Assembly: GCA_000993275.1 (NCBI GenBank) | Contig: LBVV01000007.1 | Coordinates: forward strand, 1 to 52,250 | Length of the DNA stretch: 52,250 bases | Origin: a candidate division CPR2 bacterium GW2011_GWC2_39_10 | Lineage (GTDB): Bacteria > Patescibacteriota > CPR2 | Direction of reading: 5' to 3' | Part shown: positions 1-8,280 of the stretch, piece by piece | Layout of the letters: every line of letters starts with the position of its first letter | How positions within the stretch are numbered: the first letter of the stretch is position 1 | Notes under the pieces: generated by a model | What the model was told of the DNA's origin: nothing | What the model saw: the letters and a program-made list of their open reading frames with translations, nothing else | Databases searched by the model: none | Translations under genes and position numbers: made by a program

Positions 1-1
1 G

Positions 2-45
2 GGAATCCAGAGGGTATGGATTCCAAATCGAGTTTGGAATGACAA
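2..45. repeat. partial palindromic interspersed repeat at window edge
   Basis: Two adjacent perfect hairpins can be read: GGAATCC / GGATTCC and TTCCAAA / TTTGGAA, followed by AATGACA. Short nested palindromes of this kind are common intergenic repeats. The left end is cut by the window, so the full unit is not visible. Confidence 0.5.
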
Positions 46-88
46 ATCTAAGGTCAATTTTTAACAATTTTATGAGGAGTTTGTAAAA

Positions 89-241
89 GTGCACGTGGGT
101 CAGAATTTTGGGCTTCACATATTCTTCAACGGTGTTATAATCGTAACCGTCATGAAAAGACTTAAAGATGAGATTGGTCAGAAATACTTGCAATTTGAAT
201 ATGCCTTACAGTTTTTCAACCGTTACGGTTTTTTCATATAG
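89..241 (+). CDS. possible 50-aa protein, GTG start
   Basis: An open frame too short for the ORF track begins at GTG 89 behind a GAGGAG-like ribosome-binding site and ends at TAG 241. The product would start M(V)HVGQNFGLHIFF and carry an amphipathic basic/acidic C-terminal half (KRLKDEIGQKYLQFEYALQFF). It ends just before a gene in the same direction, and a small hairpin AACCG-TTA-CGGTT followed by T residues sits at its 3' end (218-234). No homology is recognised. A TATAAT hexamer lies inside the frame near 136, so the segment could instead be leader DNA for the next gene. Confidence 0.3.
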   Translation: MHVGQNFGLHIFFNGVIIVTVMKRLKDEIGQKYLQFEYALQFFNRYGFFI

Positions 242-287
242 ATTCGGCTAGAATATTAACATGGTTTTAATGAGGTGATTTGCACAA

Positions 288-665
288 ATGCCAGTGAATT
301 TAAGGAATGGCGTTTCGACGGTTAAGATTGCCGGAAACAGCGGAAGGAACGTGCGAATTAAGGTGTCGGATATGCAGTTTGAGATGTTTCGGCGTATGTA
401 TTTAAGACTTACCAAAGACAGTGCATATAAGTCCGAGTCCTTAAGCAAACTGCAGCTAGAGCTTGGCATGAGTGACAATAATTTTCGTTGGCTCATAAAT
501 GCCCTTCATGACAAACGTCTAATTAACAAAATTGACGATAGGTATGAACTAAATCACAAAAAGCTAAAAGAGGTTGAGTTTATTTTGGCTTCCAAAAGCA
601 GAGGAAGTCGCAAACCGACAGGCAAGAAATGGATTGGTGAGACGGGTGAATTTGTAAAAGAATAA
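288..665 (+). CDS. hypothetical protein, possible winged-helix-like
   Basis: A 125-aa basic cytoplasmic protein with no signal peptide or membrane segment. The start is supported by GAGGTG 12 bases upstream. Residues about 40-95 (LRLTKDSAYKSESLSKLQLELGMSDNN...WLINALHDKRLINKIDDRYELN) have the helix-helix-wing feel of a small winged-helix fold, with an N-terminal stretch that repeats Arg/Asn-Val strands. This fold assignment is only an impression from the pattern; I do not recognise the family. A clear intrinsic terminator follows 30 bases after the stop, so it is the last gene of its transcript. DNA binding is a guess from basic charge. Confidence 0.6.
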   Translation: MPVNLRNGVSTVKIAGNSGRNVRIKVSDMQFEMFRRMYLRLTKDSAYKSESLSKLQLELGMSDNNFRWLINALHDKRLINKIDDRYELNHKKLKEVEFILASKSRGSRKPTGKKWIGETGEFVKE

Positions 666-694
666 TTTTTTTTTCATTGTCTGTAACCCCCCAA

Positions 695-729
695 AAAAGA
701 GCTTGGTATTCCAAAAACAAGCTCTTTTT
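695..729 (+). terminator. intrinsic terminator of the 288-665 gene
   Basis: Stem AAAAGAGCTTG / CAAGCTCTTTT with a 12-base loop, ending in a T-run. Confidence 0.85.
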
Positions 730-835
730 CTTATTTAAACCTTCCTTGGCGACAGTCTAACCCGAGTTTTATTATTAATCTTTTTAGTATAACGTTTAAA
801 TATTTCAACTTTTTCCATTAAAGACTTTTCTATCC

Positions 836-1482
836 TTAAGCTTTGTATTTAATCATGGCAAAAGCCGCAGGCACGATAAATAATAAGGTTTCCGGTATGT
901 CGAGTAAAGAATAGGGTATTATATTAAGAGCGGGCAACAGAACCACTGTCAATAATGCAGCCAGGACATAGCTTACAATGCCTGCAGTAATAATAAGTAA
1001 TTTTTTTCTTACGAGTCCGGTTTGTGTAATAATAGATCTGATTAATAAGGTGGTTCCGTAAAGTATGATAGCCGCGGTACTAAATAGCACTACAACATAG
1101 CCGGCGCCAAGTTCATACGTAAATGAATTGTTGTTAATAACGATGTCTTTTACATAAAAATCATCAATACCAAAACCTACTAGCAGTATCATGGTAATAG
1201 CAGATATTATTATGGCGATGTTTCTCTTATATCCTTTGCACATCGAGATAATCCATATCAATGCTGTTGATTTCGCCATCGCACTTATTATAAATGTTAA
1301 TTTGAATAATGCTGGATTTTCTAAAATAACCGAAATATAGCTTATTGAAATGTAAGAAGAAAGAAGAATTGTAAATATAAAGAATGACACATTAATAGGA
1401 TTCGTTCGATTTTTGACAAAAACCAAAGCGCCCAAAGGAAATTAGCAAGAGAGGCGAAGATTGTAATAATAGCGAGTGTCAT
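836..1482 (-). pseudogene. 7TM sensor-type membrane protein, frameshifted and lacking any output domain
   Basis: The ORF track gives a 199-aa frame starting at a TTG (1435) that reads GALVFVKNRTNPINVSFFIFT and then six hydrophobic helices. This resembles the N-terminal seven-helix domain of some bacterial histidine kinases, where the first helix ends in LLGLFVLxKNRxNPxN. That first helix is present in another frame from ATG 1482 (MTLAIITIFASLANFL). The two halves join if one T is added to the CTTTGGG run near 1433. The frame ends at AMIKYKA, exactly where HAMP or kinase domains would follow, and no kinase sequence is present. A sequencing deletion in the homopolymer, or a real decayed gene, would both explain the break. 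If intact it would be a stand-alone 7TM protein of about 215 residues. Confidence 0.6.
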
Positions 1483-1567
1483 GGCTATATAATCACATAA
1501 ATGCTTGAGGTTTATGATATAAATTATCGCATTTTGGAAAATAAACGGGAGAAAATGTTGAGAAGGG

Positions 1568-1576
1568 TGGTATAAT
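1568..1576 (+). promoter_or_regulatory. extended -10 promoter TGGTATAAT for the 1597 gene
   Basis: Perfect TGnTATAAT with no good -35, 20 bases before an AAAGGAG ribosome-binding site. Confidence 0.65.
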
Positions 1577-1596
1577 ATCATAAAAGGAGAATAAAA

Positions 1597-1818
1597 ATGG
1601 CTAATGAAGAAAAGGGATGTAAGTGCGATCATGGTTCGAACAAGGCAATCAATTGCGGTGGTGCTTCCGGAGGTATCTACGGTTTGGCATTTATTGGGGC
1701 TTTGGTATATTATTTCCAACACGCCAGCGTGCTAATGGATTTTGTGCTTGGTTTTTTGAAAGCGCTAGTTTGGCCGGCAATAATAGCATACAAAGTTCTT
1801 GAGTTTTTTAAGATGTAA
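1597..1818 (+). CDS. small cysteine-containing membrane protein
   Basis: A 73-aa protein with AAAAGGAG eight bases before the ATG, an extended -10 promoter upstream and a strong terminator downstream, so it is a single-gene transcript. The N-terminal 25 residues hold three cysteines and a histidine (CKCDHG...INCGG), which could bind a metal or be redox active. Two hydrophobic helices follow (GIYGLAFIGALVYYF and VLMDFVLGFLKALVWPAIIAYKVL), giving a probable hairpin topology. I do not recognise a named family. Good expression signals and clean boundaries make it a confident gene despite its size. Confidence 0.75.
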   Translation: MANEEKGCKCDHGSNKAINCGGASGGIYGLAFIGALVYYFQHASVLMDFVLGFLKALVWPAIIAYKVLEFFKM

Positions 1819-1849
1819 GCAATCAGAAGTTTATGCGTAAATGATTTTT

Positions 1850-1879
1850 AAAAAGGGGCTCTTGCTTGGCCCCTTTTTT
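1850..1879 (+). terminator. intrinsic terminator, probably bidirectional
   Basis: Stem AAAAAGGGGC / GCCCCTTTTTT between two convergent genes; A-run on one side and T-run on the other let it serve both the 1597 gene and the minus-strand gene ending at 1883. Confidence 0.85.
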
Positions 1880-1882
1880 GGA

Positions 1883-2392
1883 TTACTGCTTATTCTCTTT
1901 TTCCTCTTTTTCCTCTTTCTCATGCCTTTTTTCGTAGAAGGTTTGTCTTTCCTCTGTTATTCTCATTATTGGCTCTTCTCTCTCCATTTCATAACTTCCA
2001 TACCAGTTGCTAATCCATGAATATAAAATGGTTGTCAGGATCCCATAAATGGCAATGCTTAAAAGGCTGACTAGGGTAAAGCCGGAAATTAAAGCGACGT
2101 TCATGAATAATGATGCATAAAGTGCAAATGCGATCCATAGTACTAAGCTCAACACTATGCCTTGAGTCAATGAAGATAGATAGCTTTCTGCCGGATTTAC
2201 AATTAATCCATAAATCAGTCCAATTCCTGCCCCAATTGCAAGACTTACAACTAGTGTCAATACCAACTGTTCTCCAAAAACTCCAACGGAAGATCCGGCA
2301 ATACTTATAATCAATGCACTTATAGCAGCCGAAATTAAACCGGCAACTAATCCTGCCCATGCTCTATTTCCCATGCTAAATTCTTTAATCAT
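1883..2392 (-). CDS. multi-pass membrane protein of unknown function
   Basis: The start is set at ATG 2392 (MIKEFSMGNRAW), not at the longer track ORF, because AAAGGAGGTGATAA lies directly upstream of it and would otherwise be translated as MKGGDK. The 169-aa product has about five Gly/Ala-rich helices (AWAGLVAGLISAAISALIISIAG, VLTLVVSLAIGAGIGLIYGL, GIVLSLVLWIAFALYASLF, ALISGFTLVSLLSIAIYGIL) and a strongly charged C-terminal tail (KRHEKEEKEEKENKQ) that should stay in the cytoplasm. No catalytic motif is visible. It converges on the 1597 gene and shares its terminator. Confidence 0.75.
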   Translation of the reverse strand: MIKEFSMGNRAWAGLVAGLISAAISALIISIAGSSVGVFGEQLVLTLVVSLAIGAGIGLIYGLIVNPAESYLSSLTQGIVLSLVLWIAFALYASLFMNVALISGFTLVSLLSIAIYGILTTILYSWISNWYGSYEMEREEPIMRITEERQTFYEKRHEKEEKEEKENKQ

Positions 2393-2596
2393 TTCTTTAT
2401 CACCTCCTTTCATATTGTCAAACATAAATTATTCTTTAATGAATTACATCATCAATTGTTGAAAATATTTAAGTTAATTGAGATTAATTTGCTTTTATAC
2501 GCGCATGCTTATATTTTACCCATCCTAAGCCTTCATTTTTTAAATTGACGAGCTGTCAAAAGAGGAGTTTAATAAGAGTATAAAAGGAGGGCTAAG

Positions 2597-5140
2597 ATGA
2601 ATTTATGGCCAAAATTTAATTTCATTAAGGGTAACCCTAGGTTTTCTAGGGCAACTATTGTATCAATTGCGACACTGCTATTTTTGGGCGGTGTCTATTT
2701 TGTTTACAACTCTCTGGCAGCTACCAGTAATCCTGCCGGAGAAAGCGAGTATTTTGCAAATAAACCTCTCGAAAAAATGACGATGGAAATGCTAAAGGCA
2801 AATAGCGAAGAGATAAATGCGAAAATAGAAAAGCGTGACGAAAAAATTAATAATTTAAGGAAAATTACCGAAGATAGAAAAAAACTTTTTAAAGAATTGG
2901 TTGACACCGACCCCGACCAGGCACTTAAATCGGCCATACCCGACAAATTAAAGAGTAAGTTTCCGAAGGAAATTCAAAACAGTTTGGAGACAAATGCAAC
3001 TGTGGAAGGAAAGTATGAAATTTATCATGCCGACGCCAAAGACCCGAAACAGTCTCGATATATGCGTTACCTAATTAGTAACGATGGTAAACAATATAAG
3101 ATAAATTTTGCCGGTAACATGCCTAATATAGCGACCGGTCAAAAGATAAAAATTAAGGGTAAGAAAATTGATAACGTGGTTGTGGCCGATAATTCTGACA
3201 ACAAGGGAGTAGAGTTTTTGCCCCTAACGGGTAGCGCCCCCGCTACCACCGATCTCGTAACAGCGGCATTGCTTCCCGATTCCCAAACCTCAATTTCGTC
3301 AAAAAAAGTTTTGACATTACTCATTAATTTTCAAAACGACACTTCTCAGCCAATAAGTGCCGATCAGTATAGGCAACAAACTTTTACCGGAGCAACCTCA
3401 GCTAATGCTGCTTACAAAGAGATGTCTTATTCTAAATTCCAGTTTGTCGGCAAAACTAGGGCCGATGGAGATATTTACGGCTATTATACAATTCCTTTTG
3501 ACAGTACAAAATATGATCCTAATGCAAGAACTCACAATGATTGGGCAACTGCTGCGGACAATGCGGCTAAAAATGCGGGAGTAGATGTAACCGGTTATGA
3601 TAGTATTATGTATGTGTTTCCGAAAAGTTCAGCTATTTATTGGTGGGGATTGGGAAGCATAGGAGGTTCTCCGAACAGAGTATGGTGCAATGGAGACTAT
3701 CATTATACTTTATCTGCCCATGAACTTGGCCATAATTTAGGTTGGTATCATTCTTCCAGCACTTCTTGCGTTGACGCAAATAATAAGCGTGTAACTATTA
3801 GTAACAATTGTACGACGGATGAATATGGCGATCCTTTTGATATTATGGGCGGCGGTGCCTATCATCATATGAATGTATTTCAAAAAGGAGTTGTGGGCTG
3901 GCTGGGTGAACCCAATACGCAAACAGCCACATCAAGCGGAACTTACACTATATATCCATTAAATACTGCTTCGAATAACGTCCAAGCCTTAAGAGTACCA
4001 AAAGAACGGGATTCGGCGGGGAATATCACTAAATATTACTATCTGGAATTCAGGCAACCTTCAGCTTATGATCTTTATGATTCAAATCATAATTCCTATC
4101 AGGATGTCAGTATGGCGACAAAGGGTGCTTTAGTTCACATAGCTTCCAAATATTTAAAACCGGTTACGGAGTACGGAAATGCACAGCGGCCACTTATATT
4201 AGACATGACTCCGGCTACCACGTCTTTCTATGATGCTGCTCTAACGTCCGGCAATTCTTATAGGGACGATGCGGCCAAATTTACCATTAAAACCGAATCG
4301 GCAACAACAAGCCAACTTACGGTTTCGGTGACATTTGATGCTTCTCCAACACCAGCTCCAACTCCGGTGCCGACACCTACGCCAACACCAACGAAGGCAC
4401 CAACGGCCACGGTGGTAATAACACCTACGCCCACTCCGACAAAAACACCCACACCTTCACCAACTCCGGTGTCAACTCCAACACCCACACCCTCACCAAC
4501 TTCAACCTGTACGCGGTCAAACCCAACCATTAGCGTAACGCCGGCGAGTCAGTGGGGAAGTCCCGGATTACAGTTAAGTTATACGGTTTCAATAACTAAT
4601 AATGATGTTAGGTCAAGTTGCACGGCCTCCAATTTCAAATTGGCGTCGTTAACATCTTCCGGTTGGACAATTTCTCCGTCATCAGAAGTATTTAGTCTTG
4701 CGCCCGGAGCTAAGGCAGATCGCACAATTGCTGTTGCTCCTCCCGTTTCTACAATCAGCGGCTTTTATGCTATCAACTTCAAAGTAGAAAATAGTAGTGA
4801 TGCAAAATTTAACGCTAGTATTTCCGCCAATTATAATATTTCCTCAGCTGACAATATTGCGCCCAATATCATTTCTTATGCTCCCAACGAAGGCAAAGTT
4901 TTATTCGGTAATAGCAGGACTTATGTTCGGGTCTACGCAAAAGACACGAGCGGTATTGGTAAAATAGAATTTTTCATTGATAACCAGTCAAAATTTACAT
5001 GCATAAATTCAATATCTTGTTCCTTTATGCTGTATTACAACACCTTAAGTAGCGGGAACCATAAAGTTAGATTTGAAGTGACTGATAAGGCTCTGGTGCC
5101 CAATATCACCAAACAAGAAGTAACAGTGACAAGGAAATAA
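2597..5140 (+). CDS. secreted metzincin metalloprotease (gametolysin/M11-like) with C-terminal Ig-like domains
   Basis: An 847-aa surface or secreted protein with AAAGGAGG ahead of the ATG. Residues about 18-42 form a signal/anchor helix ([21 protein letters not shown]). A charged coiled region (about 60-100) and a propeptide-like region follow. The protease has the zinc site H375[10 protein letters not shown] and a downstream Met-turn D415-I-M-G-G, the two signatures of metzincins; the cysteine after the site (HSSSTSC) recalls peptidase family M11. Residues about 583-638 are a Pro/Thr linker of TPTPTP repeats, then a NEW3-like beta domain (about 640-750) and an Ig-like domain (about 755-847). 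No sortase motif is seen at the C-terminus. It probably cuts proteins outside the cell; the substrate cannot be inferred. Confidence 0.85.
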   Translation: MNLWPKFNFIKGNPRFSRATIVSIATLLFLGGVYFVYNSLAATSNPAGESEYFANKPLEKMTMEMLKANSEEINAKIEKRDEKINNLRKITEDRKKLFKELVDTDPDQALKSAIPDKLKSKFPKEIQNSLETNATVEGKYEIYHADAKDPKQSRYMRYLISNDGKQYKINFAGNMPNIATGQKIKIKGKKIDNVVVADNSDNKGVEFLPLTGSAPATTDLVTAALLPDSQTSISSKKVLTLLINFQNDTSQPISADQYRQQTFTGATSANAAYKEMSYSKFQFVGKTRADGDIYGYYTIPFDSTKYDPNARTHNDWATAADNAAKNAGVDVTGYDSIMYVFPKSSAIYWWGLGSIGGSPNRVWCNGDYHYTLSAHELGHNLGWYHSSSTSCVDANNKRVTISNNCTTDEYGDPFDIMGGGAYHHMNVFQKGVVGWLGEPNTQTATSSGTYTIYPLNTASNNVQALRVPKERDSAGNITKYYYLEFRQPSAYDLYDSNHNSYQDVSMATKGALVHIASKYLKPVTEYGNAQRPLILDMTPATTSFYDAALTSGNSYRDDAAKFTIKTESATTSQLTVSVTFDASPTPAPTPVPTPTPTPTKAPTATVVITPTPTPTKTPTPSPTPVSTPTPTPSPTSTCTRSNPTISVTPASQWGSPGLQLSYTVSITNNDVRSSCTASNFKLASLTSSGWTISPSSEVFSLAPGAKADRTIAVAPPVSTISGFYAINFKVENSSDAKFNASISANYNISSADNIAPNIISYAPNEGKVLFGNSRTYVRVYAKDTSGIGKIEFFIDNQSKFTCINSISCSFMLYYNTLSSGNHKVRFEVTDKALVPNITKQEVTVTRK
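4342..4510 (+). repeat. Pro/Thr codon repeat (linker of the protease)
   Basis: Low-complexity ACNCCN hexanucleotide-type repeats encoding TPTPTP segments; likely to vary in length by slippage and to look like a spurious minus-strand Val/Gly-rich ORF. Confidence 0.8.
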
Positions 5141-5186
5141 ATATTTACCGGACCACGTAATATTTTTATGTATTAACATAAAATAT

Positions 5187-5232
5187 AAAAAAACCCGATG
5201 GTCTTAAGCATTTCTGCGTAAGTATCGGGGTT
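5187..5232 (-). terminator. intrinsic terminator of the spoVS gene
   Basis: On the minus strand AACCCCGAT and ATCGGGTT pair across a 24-base loop and are followed by seven T residues. Confidence 0.7.
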
Positions 5233-5248
5233 CGCGTGTTTGGTCCTT

Positions 5249-5509
5249 CTATTTTGGTTCTACTAATAGCCTAATGGCGGTTCTTTCCTCGCCATTTATC
5301 GTAATGTCCGCAAATGATGGCTTGCATACAAGATCGAGTCCGGAAGGTGCCACGAATCCGCGGGCGATTGCTATTGCTTTTACTGCCTGATTGAGTGCGC
5401 CGGCTCCTATTACCTGCATTTCTGCGGCTCCGCGTTCCCTTATGACTCCGGCTAAAGCTCCGGCCACGGAATTCGGGCTAGACTTTGATGAAACCCTTAG
5501 TACTTCCAT
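5249..5509 (-). CDS. spoVS: stage V sporulation protein S homologue
   Basis: The 86-aa product MEVLRVSSKSSPNSVAGALAGVIRERG... has the length and conserved sequence of SpoVS, an Alba-like small protein: the VSSKS(S)PNSVAGA start, AEMQVIGAGALNQAVKAIAIARG and the C-terminal ...INGEERTAIRLLVEP. In Bacillus SpoVS affects sporulation and septation. No other sporulation gene is visible here, so a different nucleic-acid-binding or developmental role is likely. AGAAAGG precedes the ATG, a good promoter lies 110 bases upstream, and a terminator follows, so it is monocistronic. Family identification is secure; function in this organism is inference. Confidence 0.93.
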   Translation of the reverse strand: MEVLRVSSKSSPNSVAGALAGVIRERGAAEMQVIGAGALNQAVKAIAIARGFVAPSGLDLVCKPSFADITINGEERTAIRLLVEPK

Positions 5510-5601
5510 TTCTAAATGCCTTTCTTCTACTGGTGATCTGCAACGTAAGGTTCTTATATTTTTAAGGCCTATGACCTGAATTTTTCTATAAATTATTAAA
5601 G

Positions 5602-5649
5602 TGCATATATCCGAAATGCAATTATATAATAAATAAATAATAAATGCAA
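5602..5649 (-). promoter_or_regulatory. spoVS promoter with inverted repeat at the start site
   Basis: Minus strand: -35 TTGCAT (5649-5644), 17-base spacer, -10 TATAAT (5626-5621). Immediately downstream TGCATTTCGGATATATGCA (5620-5602) has TGCAT/ATGCA arms and could be an operator. Confidence 0.65.
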
Positions 5650-5674
5650 GGGTTTTATTTTATTGGTTTGGCCT

Positions 5675-5680
5675 TATAAT
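5675..5680 (+). promoter_or_regulatory. -10 box TATAAT for the HEAT-repeat lipoprotein gene
   Basis: TATAAT 43 bases before the ATG and upstream of GGAGGGGG; no convincing -35. Confidence 0.45.
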
Positions 5681-5722
5681 GCATAAAAAGGCACCTTTAC
5701 AAGTCGATAGGAGGGGGAAATA

Positions 5723-7057
5723 ATGAAGAGGTATATGATTTTGGCATTAGTTTTGGCTTGTCTATTGCTCAACGGTTGCGCGTCTGTTCAAAATGATCTT
5801 AATATTTTATCCGGCGAACAAGATAAAGAGGCAAGATTAGAAGCGGCTGATCATTTGGCAAAATCGCAGGATAAAGAGGCTATCAAAAAACTAATTGAAG
5901 CGTCAAAAACTTCAGAGCTGGCAAGTCAGGGGGTTGGTGAAGTAAGAGACAGTCTAATTGCGGAGTCTTTAGTAAAAGAAACGGATCTATTAAAAACCAT
6001 AGACTGTTTGCAAGTAATTGGCGACGAGGCAAGTTACGACAAGATTTTTAGTATGATGCTTATCGCGGAAGACATCAAGGTTTTGAAAAAAATATTGGAT
6101 ATCATAACCAGTACGGACAATGATCAAGCAATTCCTTATTTGGTAGAATTTTTGAGTGTAAGTCCGGACGAAGGACTAACAACAACCGTGGAAAACATTA
6201 TCATGGCTTATGACAATAGAGCAGTCCCGTGTTTAATGCAAACTGCTAAGGATAATGTGGCAGATTCCGCCGAATTTATTAATGCAACGGATTTGCTTGC
6301 AGGCATCGGGGAGGATGCGATTCTGCCTTTGGTTGGGCAGTTGGGGGCAAGTTCGTGGGCTAAGGACATATTAATAAAGATTGGTGCTTCAACCGCTGAT
6401 TATGTCTATCCAAAAATTTGGGACAAAGATGTTCGGGTGCGGGCAGATGCGATTAAAGTATTTTCCGCCTTAACAGAAAGCGACAAGTCGTTATTTAATA
6501 AACTGACGGAAACAGATATTAAAATGCTTGTCAATTTACGAACCGAGCATAATGACAATAGCGAAGATGCATCAGCAATAGACAATTTAATACTTGGATC
6601 CGGAAGCAAAGCACTCCCGTATCTTGCCAAATACTATTTAAATCAGCCGTGGGCAGAAGCAAATATAGTAATAATAGGTTCGCCGTCTCTGCCGTATCTT
6701 GAAAAAATTGCGGCTGGTGGCAGCAATGAAACAATGTCAAAAGTTATAGGTAATATTCAGAGTATTGCTCAGTCGGATGAAAAAGCTACAAATTCGATTC
6801 TGAATATCATCAAGAATAAAAGTCTCAAGCAAATACGAAATAATTATGACTATTATATTAAACTGGGTCAGACCGGATCTGAGGGCATTTTGGCAAATGC
6901 ACTGTATAAATACGGCAACGCAACAATGTGTGTAGATTATTTAAATTGCGGTAACGATATATTATATAAGGCTGGCGAGCGTTGGGCCACAAGTCATGGT
7001 TATCGTGTTCTTTCGGGGGGATCTCATTATGGTCCGAGTTGGGGTTCCGGTGTTTAA
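5723..7057 (+). CDS. HEAT-repeat lipoprotein
   Basis: A 444-aa protein starting MKRYMILALVLACLLLNGCASVQ: a lipoprotein signal with lipobox LLNGC, so Cys19 is probably lipid-modified and the protein sits on the outer face of the membrane. The rest is built from helical pairs of HEAT/PBS-lyase type (DQAIPYLVEFLSV, NRAVPCLMQTAKD, EDAILPLVGQLGA, SKALPYLAKYYL, SPSLPYLEKIA), each with the alternation of a short helix and 'aiPxLvexL'. These scaffolds usually bind other proteins. The C-terminal 25 residues (GYRVLSGGSHYGPSWGSGV) leave the repeat pattern and are Gly/Ser rich. GGAGGGGG precedes the ATG; a terminator follows the stop. No enzyme motif is visible. Confidence 0.85.
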   Translation: MKRYMILALVLACLLLNGCASVQNDLNILSGEQDKEARLEAADHLAKSQDKEAIKKLIEASKTSELASQGVGEVRDSLIAESLVKETDLLKTIDCLQVIGDEASYDKIFSMMLIAEDIKVLKKILDIITSTDNDQAIPYLVEFLSVSPDEGLTTTVENIIMAYDNRAVPCLMQTAKDNVADSAEFINATDLLAGIGEDAILPLVGQLGASSWAKDILIKIGASTADYVYPKIWDKDVRVRADAIKVFSALTESDKSLFNKLTETDIKMLVNLRTEHNDNSEDASAIDNLILGSGSKALPYLAKYYLNQPWAEANIVIIGSPSLPYLEKIAAGGSNETMSKVIGNIQSIAQSDEKATNSILNIIKNKSLKQIRNNYDYYIKLGQTGSEGILANALYKYGNATMCVDYLNCGNDILYKAGERWATSHGYRVLSGGSHYGPSWGSGV

Positions 7058-7067
7058 TCATTTTTTT

Positions 7068-7096
7068 AAGGCAAACCAAAAAGGTTTGCCTTTTTT
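7068..7096 (+). terminator. intrinsic terminator
   Basis: Stem AAGGCAAACC / GGTTTGCCTT with a 5-A loop and six T residues; ends the lipoprotein transcript. Confidence 0.9.
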
Positions 7097-7133
7097 ATAT
7101 CAAACCCTTGCTTTAATATAAAAATGAAATGTA

Positions 7134-7158
7134 TAAAAAAACTCCCAAAAACGGGAGC
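7134..7158 (-). terminator. intrinsic terminator of the cupin gene
   Basis: Minus-strand stem GCTCCCG / GGGAGT with a T-run of seven. Confidence 0.8.
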
Positions 7159-7177
7159 TTCAATTGTGACTATGAAA

Positions 7178-7576
7178 TTACTCTGTGGTTTGATTGTCAA
7201 ATTCGGCTTCTTGGGCCATGGCTTCTTCTTTATCGGCCATAATAATTTGATCCTTGTGATGGGCGGGGGAATAGATGGTGTATAGTTTTAGATCTTCCTC
7301 GTCTGAAATATTGATAACATTATGCTGGGCGCCAGCCGGCACAACAACGGCATCTCCATCTGTCACGTTATATTCATTGTCGTCAATTATTACTTTGCCT
7401 TCACCGCTTTCAAATCTAAAAAATTGATCGTTTTCTTCATGCACCTCCATGCCAATTTCTTCATTTGGCTTTAGTCTCATTAATACCAGCTGACTGTGGG
7501 GGGCAGTATATACGACCTTTCTAAAATTATCGTTTTCCAGCGATAATGTTTCGATGTTGCCAAAAAATCCTTTCAT
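7178..7576 (-). CDS. cupin-domain protein
   Basis: A 132-aa single-domain cupin with AAGGAGG nine bases before the ATG. Motif 1 is degenerate: MEVHEENDQFFRFESGEGKVIID keeps G...H.(E)...(E)...G; motif 2 is GDAVVVPAGAQHNVIN, keeping PxGxxH. The retained His/Glu side chains could hold a metal. Small stand-alone cupins of this kind are often sugar isomerases, dioxygenases or metabolite binders, and the reaction cannot be told from the sequence. The C-terminal tail (AMAQEAEFDNQTTE) is acidic and probably disordered. It is monocistronic with its own terminator. Confidence 0.85.
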   Translation of the reverse strand: MKGFFGNIETLSLENDNFRKVVYTAPHSQLVLMRLKPNEEIGMEVHEENDQFFRFESGEGKVIIDDNEYNVTDGDAVVVPAGAQHNVINISDEEDLKLYTIYSPAHHKDQIIMADKEEAMAQEAEFDNQTTE

Positions 7577-7683
7577 ATTTTCCTCCTTGTTAATAATGTC
7601 GTAATTATATCAAGAAGACAAAAGGCCGGTAATGGCGAAAAATCTAAAAAATTTAAATTAGTATAAATAGATGGTTTGAGTCT

Positions 7684-7911
7684 TTAAGTATTTAGTGCGT
7701 CTAATGTTTCGGATTTTTGTCTGGACATCCAGTCCATTAATCTTTTTCTATGCTTTTCTATAGACCATTCCGCTGTAATTTTGAATTCGTTCGGATGTTC
7801 GCTTCTGTATTGTTCGCAAATATTTCTTGTTATTTTGTGGTTGGGAATATTAAAAAGCAGATTATATTCCTTAATAAATTTATCCATTAGATCTTCAATT
7901 TCGCTGTTCAT
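7684..7911 (-). CDS. small hypothetical protein, leaderless
   Basis: A 75-aa helical, charged protein (MNSEIEDLMDKFIKEYNLLFNIPNHKITRNICEQYRSEHP...) without a recognised family. There is no ribosome-binding site; instead an extended -10 box TGGTACAAT lies six bases before the ATG, so the transcript should start at the A of the ATG. It has the coding look of real protein rather than a shadow frame. The gene stands alone between the cupin gene and the small acidic gene. Confidence 0.6.
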   Translation of the reverse strand: MNSEIEDLMDKFIKEYNLLFNIPNHKITRNICEQYRSEHPNEFKITAEWSIEKHRKRLMDWMSRQKSETLDALNT

Positions 7912-7917
7912 ATATAC

Positions 7918-7926
7918 ATTGTACCA
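7918..7926 (-). promoter_or_regulatory. extended -10 TGGTACAAT giving a leaderless mRNA
   Basis: Minus strand; six bases separate the box from the ATG at 7911. Confidence 0.6.
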
Positions 7927-7967
7927 CAGTTTGCGGAGAAACTCAATCTAATCGCAGTAACCAATCT

Positions 7968-8010
7968 AAAAAAGCGTTCGATTCTCTTTTCAAAGAAAGT
8001 AAACGCTTTT
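7968..8010 (-). terminator. intrinsic terminator of the small acidic gene
   Basis: Minus-strand stem AAAAGCGTT / AACGCTTTT with a T-run; an additional hairpin AAACTA...TAGTTT precedes it. Confidence 0.75.
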
Positions 8011-8048
8011 CTAGAAAACTAGCTAAAAGTTAGTTTAAAGATTCACTA

Positions 8049-8153
8049 TTATGCTTCTTCAGTTTCTGTTTCTTCAGCATCAGTTGTTTCTTCTTCGGTA
8101 TCAACAACATCAGTTGCTTCTACCTCTGGAGTAGTTTCTTCTTCGTTTGGCAT
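8049..8153 (-). CDS. 34-aa highly acidic protein
   Basis: Missing from the ORF track because of its size. AAAGGAGG sits seven bases before ATG 8153, and the frame MPNEEETTPEVEATDVVDTEEE... ends at TAA 8049, followed by a terminator. About half of the residues are Glu or Asp and the rest mostly Thr, Val and Ala, with no basic residue at all, so the peptide should be disordered and strongly negative. The tight ribosome-binding site and terminator make it a credible gene. Function is unknown; polyanionic peptides can mimic nucleic acid or act as chaperone tails. Confidence 0.65.
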   Translation of the reverse strand: MPNEEETTPEVEATDVVDTEEETTDAEETETEEA

Positions 8154-8247
8154 GATTACCTCCTTTATTTATATTACAACAATAGCACAAACGGAAGACT
8201 GTTGCAATTTTTTGTTTATACCTCTTTAAAAATCCGGCTATTTTTAG

Positions 8248-8253
8248 TATAAT
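8248..8253 (+). promoter_or_regulatory. -10 box TATAAT for htpX
   Basis: TATAAT 27 bases before the ATG, followed by an AAAGGGAG ribosome-binding site; -35 is weak (TTTAAA at 17 bases). Confidence 0.5.
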
Positions 8254-8280
8254 TAATAGGAATTTAAAGGGAGATAAATA

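Noticed and set aside
4258-4530. Minus-strand ORF rich in Val/Gly ([11 protein letters not shown])
   Set aside because: Exact antisense shadow of the TPTPTP linker codons of the protease; no ribosome-binding site.
5391-5579. 62-aa plus-strand ORF over spoVS
   Set aside because: Antisense shadow of a recognised family gene with its own promoter and terminator.
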